Of a stretch of 8,103 nt of DNA, positions 1-4,930 are shown piece by piece. The DNA lies in contig JAFABT010000322.1 of the NCBI GenBank assembly GCA_023425905.1, forward strand, positions 1-8,103, read 5' to 3'. The number at the start of each line of letters is the position of its first letter. Positions within the stretch are counted from its first letter, which is position 1. A program made the translations under genes and the position numbers. The notes under the pieces are model-generated. The model had not been told where the DNA came from, did no database searches, and saw nothing but the letters and a program-made list of their open reading frames with translations. The stretch is from Actinomycetes bacterium. Its GTDB lineage: Bacteria > Actinomycetota > Actinomycetes > Actinomycetales > Cellulomonadaceae.

Positions 1-27
1 GGGGGGGGGGGGGGGCCTGGGGGGGGG
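1..27. repeat. Poly-G tract at the window edge
   Basis: Fifteen G, then CCT, then nine G. In the copA frame it encodes a proline-rich tail after the last membrane helix. It is unlike the mixed G/C usage everywhere else in the window and sits exactly at the sequence end, where no-signal poly-G base calls or a failed assembly end are common. It could instead be a real proline-coding tail. Confidence 0.6.
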
Positions 28-2572
28 TGAAGGTGCGGAGGCGGAGGGAGTTGGCGACGACGAGGACCGAGCTCGCCGCCATCGCGGCTCCGGCGATCAT
101 CGGGTTGAGCAGCCCCGCAGCAGCGAGCGGGATCGCCGCGACGTTGTACGCGAACGCCCAGAAGAGGTTCTGCTTGATGATCCGCAGCGTCCGCCGCGAC
201 AGCCGGATCGCGTCGACCGCCGCCATGAGGTCGCCCCGCACGAGCGTGAGGTCCGCCGCCTCGATCGCGACGTCCGTCCCCGTGCCCATCGCGAGCCCGA
301 GGTCCGCCTGCGCGAGCGCCGCCGCGTCGTTGACGCCGTCGCCCACCATCGCGACGCGTCGCGACGTCGCCTGCATGCGCTGCACGGCCGCGACCTTCTC
401 GTGCGGGAGTACCTCGGACACCGTGTCGAGCTCGGAGATCCCGAGCTGGGACGCGACGTGCCGTGCGGCACCCGCGTTGTCGCCCGTGAGCAGGACGGGC
501 CGCAGCCCGAGCGCCCGGAGCCCGTCGACGGCCCGGCGACTCGTCGCCTTGAGCGGGTCGTGGAGCACGACGAGCCCGCGCACGACACCGTCCCAACCGA
601 CGGCGACGACCGTGCCGCCCGTGCGATACGCGGCCTTGACCTCGTCGCGCAGCTCTTCCGGCAGGTCGAGGCGCAGGTCGTTCGCGAGCCAGACGGGGGT
701 GCCGACGACGACGCGTCGGGCGAGGTCGAGCCCGGAGTGCGCGGTGCGCACCACGCCCTCGACCCCGTGCCCGGCATGGTTGCGGAAGTCGCGGACCTCG
801 AGCGCGCCGACGACGACGCCGTCACCCCCGACGGCGACGTCCCCCTCGGGCTCGTCCGTCGCGCGCCCTGCCGCGGCGATCGCCTGCGCGATCGGGTGCT
901 CGGACCGTTGCTCCACCGCGCCGGCGAGCGCGAGCAGCTCCTCCCGGGCCGCCGCGCTCGCTCCCGCGGGCAGCACGACGTCGGCGACGACCATGCGGCC
1001 CTCGGTGAGGGTGCCCGTCTTGTCGAGGACGATCGTGTCGATGCGTCGGGTCTCCTCGAGGATCTCCGGGCCCTTGATGAGGATCCCGAGCTGGGCGCCG
1101 CGGCCGGTGCCGACGAGCAGCGCGGTCGGCGTCGCGAGCCCGAGGGCGCACGGGCACGCGATGATGAGGACGGCGACGGCCGCGGTGAACGCCTGCTGCG
1201 GCTCGGCGCCCTGGGCGAGCCAGCCGACGAGGGTCGCGATCGCGAGCACGAGGACGATCGGCACGAACACCGCGGAGATGCGGTCCGCGAGACGCTGGAC
1301 GGGTGCCTTGCCCGTCTGGGCGCGTGAGACGAGGCGGCCGATCTGGGCGAGCGCGGTGTCTGCGCCGACCCGGGTCGCCCGGACGACGAGGTGCCCGGAG
1401 GTGTTGACGGTCGCGCCCGTCACGTGGTCGCCCGCGACGACGTCGACCGGCACGGGCTCGCCCGTGAGGAGCGAGGCGTCGACCGCGCTCGCGCCGTCGA
1501 GCACCTCACCGTCGGTTGCGATCTTCTCTCCCGGGCGGACGCTGAAGACGTCGCCCACGCGCAGGTCGCCGACGGCGACGCGCACCTCGGTCCGTGAGGT
1601 CGGGTAGTCCGGCAGCACCGCGGCGTCCTTCGCCCCGAGGTCGAGGAGCGTGCGCAGCGCGTCGCCGGCGCGCCGCCTGGAGCGGTGCTCGGCGTAGCGG
1701 CCCGCGAGGAGGAACGTCGTGACGACGGCGGCGACCTCGAAGTAGAGCTCGGGCATCGATCCGGCCTCGTGCGCGGCGCGCGGCCACAGCGTCGGCTCCA
1801 TGCGCATCCCGAGCTCGCCGGCGCCGCCGAGGAGCAGCGCCCACAGCGACCACCCGGTCGCGGCGACGACGCCGAGCGAGACGAGCGTGTCCATCGTCGA
1901 CGCGAGGTGCCGGGCGGCGCGGGCGGCGGCGCGGTGGAAGGGCCAGGCGCCCCACGTGACGACGGGCAGTGCGAGCGCGGTGACGGCCCACTGCCACCCG
2001 GTGACCTGCCACGCAGGCACCATCGAGAGGACGAGGACGGGGGCGGTGAGGACGGCGGAGACGACCAGGCGGCGCTTGAGGTCTGCCCCGCGGTCGGCCG
2101 TGGGCGCCGAGGTGTCGCCTGCGGGGTCGCCTCCGTGGGAGTGGGCCTGGAGCGCATGCTCGTCGGGGCTGGGCGTCTCGTGACCGGCGTGCTCGTCCGA
2201 CCCGGGGAGGTCGGTGCGTCGGGTGACCCGTGCGGTGTACCCGGCCGACTCGACCGCGGCGATGAGCGCCGCGTCGGCGGCGGGCTCGGCGGGCTCGCGC
2301 GCCGCCTGCCCCGCGGCGCCGTCCTCGGGCGTCCGCAGCTCGACGTATGCGGTCTCGAGCGGCAGGTTGACCGTCGCCGTCGCTCCGGGGACCCGGTTGA
2401 GCTTCTTCTCGACGCGCGCGACGCACGACGCGCACGTCATCCCGCCGACGGCGAGCTCGACGGTCGCACGCACCGGGGTGGCGTCGAGCGGGGCGTCGTC
2501 CGGGGCGGGCGCGGCCCCGGGTGGCGGTCCGGCGGTGCGGGGGGCGGCTGTGTGGTCGGTCGAGCGTGCCAT
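1..2572 (-). CDS. copA: Copper-exporting P1B-type ATPase CopA (3' end missing at window edge)
   Basis: Integral membrane pump that uses ATP to move Cu(I) out of the cytoplasm. At least 857 residues are visible from the ATG at 2572, with no in-frame stop. One N-terminal HMA domain (about 36-115) carries the metal site MTCASC (45-50). A His-containing linker follows (H128, H131, H139, H144, H146), then the first membrane helices from about 169. Family motifs are all present: TGE of the actuator domain at 370-372, the intramembrane CPC copper site at 473-475, the phosphorylated Asp of DKTGT at 517, the HP motif at 559-560, GDGVND at 744-749, and the helix 7/8 copper ligands YN (809-810) and MxxSS (831-835). 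The protein is thus complete through the last helix; only a short tail is missing. The start is supported by GGAGGT six bases upstream. It is the third gene of the csoR-copZ-copA operon, 65 bases after copZ. The visible C-terminus is proline-rich (TPPQAPPPP) and encoded by a poly-G tract that may be an artefact. CPC plus YN/MxxSS favours Cu(I) over Zn/Cd. Confidence 0.96.
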   Translation of the reverse strand, partial: MARSTDHTAAPRTAGPPPGAAPAPDDAPLDATPVRATVELAVGGMTCASCVARVEKKLNRVPGATATVNLPLETAYVELRTPEDGAAGQAAREPAEPAADAALIAAVESAGYTARVTRRTDLPGSDEHAGHETPSPDEHALQAHSHGGDPAGDTSAPTADRGADLKRRLVVSAVLTAPVLVLSMVPAWQVTGWQWAVTALALPVVTWGAWPFHRAAARAARHLASTMDTLVSLGVVAATGWSLWALLLGGAGELGMRMEPTLWPRAAHEAGSMPELYFEVAAVVTTFLLAGRYAEHRSRRRAGDALRTLLDLGAKDAAVLPDYPTSRTEVRVAVGDLRVGDVFSVRPGEKIATDGEVLDGASAVDASLLTGEPVPVDVVAGDHVTGATVNTSGHLVVRATRVGADTALAQIGRLVSRAQTGKAPVQRLADRISAVFVPIVLVLAIATLVGWLAQGAEPQQAFTAAVAVLIIACPCALGLATPTALLVGTGRGAQLGILIKGPEILEETRRIDTIVLDKTGTLTEGRMVVADVVLPAGASAAAREELLALAGAVEQRSEHPIAQAIAAAGRATDEPEGDVAVGGDGVVVGALEVRDFRNHAGHGVEGVVRTAHSGLDLARRVVVGTPVWLANDLRLDLPEELRDEVKAAYRTGGTVVAVGWDGVVRGLVVLHDPLKATSRRAVDGLRALGLRPVLLTGDNAGAARHVASQLGISELDTVSEVLPHEKVAAVQRMQATSRRVAMVGDGVNDAAALAQADLGLAMGTGTDVAIEAADLTLVRGDLMAAVDAIRLSRRTLRIIKQNLFWAFAYNVAAIPLAAAGLLNPMIAGAAMAASSVLVVANSLRLRTFTPPQAPPPP

Positions 2573-2578
2573 GGGTGC

Positions 2579-2584
2579 ACCTCC
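2579..2584 (-). promoter_or_regulatory. Ribosome binding site of copA
   Basis: Reads GGAGGT on the minus strand, with a six-base spacer to the ATG at 2572. It is a near-perfect Shine-Dalgarno sequence and fixes the copA start. It is stronger than the sites in front of most other genes here, which fits a gene translated independently of copZ 65 bases upstream. Confidence 0.8.
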
Positions 2585-2602
2585 GGGTGCGTGCGCGGGC
2601 TG

Positions 2603-2619
2603 CGGGGCGTGGGGCCCCG
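2603..2619 (-). other. GC-only hairpin in the copZ-copA spacer
   Basis: On the minus-strand transcript this reads CGGGGC-CCCAC-GCCCCG, a perfect 6-base stem with a 5-base loop, next to the palindromic GGGGCCCCGGGG at 2611-2622. It lies 19 bases upstream of the copA ribosome binding site. It has no U-tract, so it is not a classical intrinsic terminator. It could tune the copZ:copA ratio through RNA stability or partial attenuation, but such stems also arise by chance at this base composition. Confidence 0.25.
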
Positions 2620-2637
2620 GGGAGGTCGCGGGCCTGT

Positions 2638-2871
2638 CTAGAGCAGGGAGCGGTTCGGGGTGAGGACGTAACCGGCCTCGGTGATTGCGGCGGTGACGGC
2701 CGCGAGCTCGAGCGGTGCGTCGGACGTCACGATGACCGGCGAGGAGCCGCCGGTGTGGAGGTCGACGTCGACGGCGACGACGCCGGGGACCTCGCGCAGC
2801 TCGTTCGTCACGGCCGTGACGCAGTGACCGCAGGTCATGCCGTCGACGAGGTAGGTGGTGGTCGTGCTCAT
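2638..2871 (-). CDS. copZ: CopZ-like copper chaperone (single HMA domain)
   Basis: A 77-residue cytoplasmic protein that is essentially one heavy-metal-associated domain. The Cu(I) site is GMTCGHC (residues 11-17, cysteines 14 and 17) in the loop after the first strand. The C-terminal AITEAGY is the typical end of the domain's second helix. HMA chaperones bind Cu(I) and pass it to the matching domain of CopA, and can also deliver it to CsoR. The length is normal for the family. Two adjacent ATGs are possible (2874 and 2871). I chose 2871 because the upstream GAGAGG is better spaced for it; the alternative adds one Met. It sits 44 bases after csoR and 65 bases before copA, all on one strand, so co-transcription and copper induction are likely. 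The metal is inferred from neighbours, since an isolated HMA domain could serve another soft metal. Confidence 0.93.
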   Translation of the reverse strand: MSTTTTYLVDGMTCGHCVTAVTNELREVPGVVAVDVDLHTGGSSPVIVTSDAPLELAAVTAAITEAGYVLTPNRSLL

Positions 2872-2895
2872 CATGGACCTCTCGGGTGGGTGGGC

Positions 2896-2911
2896 GCGCC
2901 TCGGGCGGCGC
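2896..2911 (-). other. Short hairpin in the csoR-copZ spacer
   Basis: Reads GCGCC-GCCCGA-GGCGC on the minus strand, a perfect 5-base stem with a 6-base loop just after the csoR stop codon. There is no U-tract. It may be a weak RNA structure between the two genes or a chance product of base composition. Confidence 0.18.
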
Positions 2912-2915
2912 GGGG

Positions 2916-3197
2916 TCAGCTGCGGACGAGGCGGGCGATCGCGTCGGCGGCCTCGCGGACCTTCGCCGCGCCGTCGTCCGGGGAGGAGCGGGCGGCTTCG
3001 ACGACGCAGTGGCCGAGGTGGTCCTCGACGAGGCCGAGGCTCACCGCCTCGAGGGCCTTGGTGACGGCTGCGACCTGGGTGAGGACGTCGATGCAGTAGG
3101 TGTCCTCGTCGACCATGCGCGCGATGCCGCGGACCTGGCCTTCGATGCGACGCAGCCGCTTGAGGTAGTCCTCTTTGGTTCCGGTGTACCCGGGCAC
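2916..3197 (-). CDS. csoR: Copper-sensing transcriptional repressor CsoR
   Basis: A 93-residue all-helical DNA-binding repressor of the CsoR/RcnR (DUF156) family. Apo-protein binds its operator; Cu(I) binding releases it and derepresses copper export genes. The hallmark N-terminal helix KEDYLKRLRRIEGQVRG (8-24) is present. So is the Cu(I) triad: C35 in DTYCID, then H60 and C64 in the H-x3-C element EDHLGHC, matching C36/H61/C65 of Mycobacterium tuberculosis CsoR. Y34 and E82 fit the second-shell allosteric positions. The frame stays open upstream to an ATG at 3335, but I reject that start: the extension would be translated through the operator at 3263-3279 and has no family likeness. The GTG at 3197 follows GAGGAG by six bases and gives the family-typical beginning MPGYTGTKEDYL. 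It is first in the csoR-copZ-copA operon and probably autoregulated. The Cys/His/Cys set argues against RcnR (Ni/Co) and against CstR-like persulfide sensors, which lack the His. Confidence 0.95.
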   Translation of the reverse strand: MPGYTGTKEDYLKRLRRIEGQVRGIARMVDEDTYCIDVLTQVAAVTKALEAVSLGLVEDHLGHCVVEAARSSPDDGAAKVREAADAIARLVRS

Positions 3198-3203
3198 GGG
3201 GTG

Positions 3204-3209
3204 CTCCTC
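3204..3209 (-). promoter_or_regulatory. Ribosome binding site that decides the csoR start
   Basis: Reads GAGGAG on the minus strand, six bases before the GTG at 3197. It supports the short 93-residue CsoR over the 139-residue reading that begins at 3335. Confidence 0.7.
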
Positions 3210-3259
3210 GTCGGTCGTCGTCGCGCGGTCGCCCGTCGGGGCGTGCAGCGGTGACAACG

Positions 3260-3265
3260 ACGATA
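3260..3265 (-). promoter_or_regulatory. Possible -10 element of the copper operon
   Basis: TATCGT on the minus strand fits the TAnnnT pattern of actinobacterial -10 boxes and overlaps the distal arm of the CsoR operator, so bound repressor would block polymerase. No recognisable -35 hexamer lies 16-18 bases upstream, where the sequence is only G and C. This is a suggestion, not a firm promoter call. Confidence 0.3.
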
Positions 3266-3279
3266 CCCCCTCGGGGTAT
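3263..3279. promoter_or_regulatory. CsoR operator (perfect inverted repeat)
   Basis: ATACCCC-CTC-GGGGTAT is a perfect 7-3-7 inverted repeat and one of the few AT-containing palindromes in this region. It matches the known CsoR operator pattern (TACCC/GGGTA arms around a short G/C-rich core). It lies 65 bases upstream of the csoR GTG, where an autoregulatory site is expected. I saw only one copy in the window. Confidence 0.85.
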
Positions 3280-3348
3280 TCCGCCCCGGGACCATCGACC
3301 CGCCCGGGCCGCCCTCGGCATGCTGCACGACGCACGAAGCGCGCGATG

Positions 3349-4230
3349 TCACCGCGTGAGCGCCACCCAGATGAACAGCTGTGTGAGCCAGAACCCCGTG
3401 AGGAGGTTGAGCCAGAGGAACCGTCGCCACCCCCGGTTCGCCTCCTCGCACCGGGCGTCGGTGAGGTTCCAGAAGGGCGCGACGGACGCGGCGTAGGCGA
3501 GCGCAGGAACCGCCGCGAGCACCCCGGGCCACCCCGTCCCGACGAGGACGACGGCCGCGACGACGTAGGCGACGAGCGCCGCGCGCACGGTGCGACGCGC
3601 CCCCAGGTGGGTCGCGATCGACGCGATGCCCGCGTCGCGGTCCGCCGTGATGTCCTGCACCGCGCCGAAGGCCTGCGACGCGGCGCCCCACACGAAGAAC
3701 GCGACGAGCGCGCACACCGTCACCGTCGTCACCTCGGCGTCGACGAGCGCGAGCGCGACGACGGCGGGGCTCACGAAGTGCGTGCTCGACGTGAGCGAGT
3801 CGAGCACGGGACGCTCCTTGAACCGGAGCCCCCGCGCGGAGTACGCGACGACGGCGAACATCGACACGACGAGTGCCGCGCGGGCCGCCCAGCTGCCCAC
3901 GGCGAGGAGGTAGACGAGGAACGGGGCGCAGCTGAGGGCCGCGGACCACAGGGTGAGCCGGTGCCACCGTGTCGAGAGCACGACGCCCTCGAGACCGCCC
4001 TTGCGCGGGTTGCGCAGGTCCGACTCGTGGTCGAACACGTCGTTGATGCCGTACATCGCGAGGTTGTAGGGCACGAGGAAGAACACCGTGCCGAGGACGA
4101 ACGTGACGTCGACCCGTCCGCCGCCCAGCAGGTAGGCCGCCGCGAAGGGGTAGGCGGTGTTGATCCAGCTGAACGGCCGCGAGGAGCCGACGACCTGGCG
4201 CAGCGCGGCACCCGCGCCCTCGCCGCTCAT
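3349..4230 (-). CDS. crtEb: UbiA-family lycopene elongase (C50 carotenoid prenyltransferase)
   Basis: A 293-residue polytopic membrane prenyltransferase, close in length to C. glutamicum CrtEb. Enzymes of this group add a dimethylallyl unit to each end of lycopene, making a C50 acyclic carotenoid such as flavuxanthin. Both Mg-diphosphate motifs of the UbiA fold are visible: NDVFDHESD (63-71; N63, D64, D67, D71) and DITADRD (193-199). About seven to nine hydrophobic helices span the rest, for example 44-60, 104-130 and 168-182. The early SRPFSWINTAYPF segment resembles lycopene elongases, from memory. The ATG at 4230 overlaps the crtYf stop by four bases (ATGA at 4227-4230), fixing the start and implying translational coupling. 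It is the last gene of the carotenoid operon. UbiA enzymes of menaquinone or heme O synthesis share the motifs, but position beside crtYe/crtYf makes the carotenoid role much more likely. Whether it also hydroxylates the added unit, as CrtEb-type enzymes do, is inferred from family only. Confidence 0.92.
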   Translation of the reverse strand: MSGEGAGAALRQVVGSSRPFSWINTAYPFAAAYLLGGGRVDVTFVLGTVFFLVPYNLAMYGINDVFDHESDLRNPRKGGLEGVVLSTRWHRLTLWSAALSCAPFLVYLLAVGSWAARAALVVSMFAVVAYSARGLRFKERPVLDSLTSSTHFVSPAVVALALVDAEVTTVTVCALVAFFVWGAASQAFGAVQDITADRDAGIASIATHLGARRTVRAALVAYVVAAVVLVGTGWPGVLAAVPALAYAASVAPFWNLTDARCEEANRGWRRFLWLNLLTGFWLTQLFIWVALTR

Positions 4231-4595
4231 CGGCCCGTCCCGTCGGCATCGGTTGTGCGGGGTGCGGGCGCGGGCGGACGCGACGGCAACCCCGTGCGCC
4301 CGCCTCCGAGCAGCAGCATGACCGCGGGCATGCCGAGCCCGGCGGCGACCGGCCAGGCGAGGTCCTCGACGGGCGTGAGCCACACCCGCACCCCGACGAG
4401 GCTGCCGGCGTCGTAGCGGAAGAGGTCCGCGGCGATCATGAGCGAGTCGAAGACGACGGTGAGGACGAGGAGGACGACGACCGTCGCGGCCGTCGCGACC
4501 CACCACGCGCGCGAAGGACGCCGGACGACGCCCGCGACGGCGAGGAGCGCGGCGGGCACGAGCAGCGCGACCCCGGCGAGCTGGAGGTAGGTCAT
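4227..4595 (-). CDS. crtYf: Lycopene/C50 carotenoid cyclase subunit (CrtYf-like)
   Basis: A 122-residue membrane protein with three hydrophobic helices (about 2-23, 30-53 and 77-96) and a proline-rich hydrophilic tail (104-122). It carries the heterodimeric lycopene cyclase signature: an acidic helix motif VFDSLMIAADLFRYD (48-62) and the P-x-E-(E/D) motif as LTPVEDLAW (73-81), whose carboxylates are thought to drive ring closure. Together with CrtYe it would form one cyclase acting on the C50 chain made by CrtEb. It begins with the ATG at 4595 inside the crtYe stop (ATGA, 4592-4595), preceded by AAGGAG, and overlaps crtEb by four bases. The f/e labels follow the C. glutamicum order crtI-Ye-Yf-Eb. 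If the ring type is gamma or beta, the proper names would be crtYh or an lbt gene. Confidence 0.88.
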   Translation of the reverse strand: MTYLQLAGVALLVPAALLAVAGVVRRPSRAWWVATAATVVVLLVLTVVFDSLMIAADLFRYDAGSLVGVRVWLTPVEDLAWPVAAGLGMPAVMLLLGGGRTGLPSRPPAPAPRTTDADGTGR

Positions 4596-4930
4596 GCGAC
4601 TCCTTCGTCGGCGCTGGTTCGGGCGAGGCCCCGCAGCACGAGCGCGTGGACGACGAGCGCCACGTGCGCGAAGAACGTGACGAAGACGAGCTCTTCGATC
4701 GGCAGGTGCGGCGCGACCTCGATGCCGGTCAGCGCCGCGCTCTCGCCGCGCCCGTAGATCTCTACCGCGATCGCGACGAGGTCCCACACGAGGAACAGCG
4801 CGGCTCCCACAGTGACCGCGAGCAGTCCCCGGCGCACGTCGCACCCGAGGACGAGGCGGTGCCGGAGGTCGATCGTGAGCACCCCGGCGGCCGAGACGAG
4901 CAGCGCCAGAAGGTAGAGCGGTCCGGTCAC
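4592..4930 (-). CDS. crtYe: Lycopene/C50 carotenoid cyclase subunit (CrtYe-like)
   Basis: A 112-residue membrane protein with three hydrophobic helices (about 3-20, 35-57 and 80-100). It shows the family motif HLPIEELVFV (75-84), the PxEE form of the catalytic acidic site, and LVWDLVAIAVEIYGRG (47-62), which parallels the acidic motif of the next gene product. Neither subunit alone makes a full six- to seven-helix cyclase; heterodimers of this type close epsilon, gamma or beta rings in actinobacterial carotenoids. The start is the GTG at 4930, which overlaps the crtI stop by four bases (GTGA, 4927-4930). The frame is open further upstream, but that stretch is arginine-rich shadow of crtI. It differs from its neighbours in using GTG rather than ATG. 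Confidence 0.88.
   Translation of the reverse strand: MTGPLYLLALLVSAAGVLTIDLRHRLVLGCDVRRGLLAVTVGAALFLVWDLVAIAVEIYGRGESAALTGIEVAPHLPIEELVFVTFFAHVALVVHALVLRGLARTSADEGVA

Noticed and set aside
27..1607. Long plus-strand open frame opposite copA (526 codons)
   Set aside because: Its translation is Ser/Arg/Ala-rich low complexity with no domain; the opposite strand encodes every P1B-ATPase motif. Long antisense frames are expected at this G+C.
3281..3310. Possible terminator stem (GCCCGGG with CCCGGGGC) after crtEb
   Set aside because: The stem is imperfect, each arm is self-palindromic, and no T-run follows on the minus strand. It is as likely to be base-composition noise.
3175..4416. Plus-strand open frame opposite crtEb (413 codons)
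   Set aside because: Highly charged, Arg/Glu/Pro-rich composition typical of a shadow frame. It also crosses the CsoR operator and several gene boundaries.
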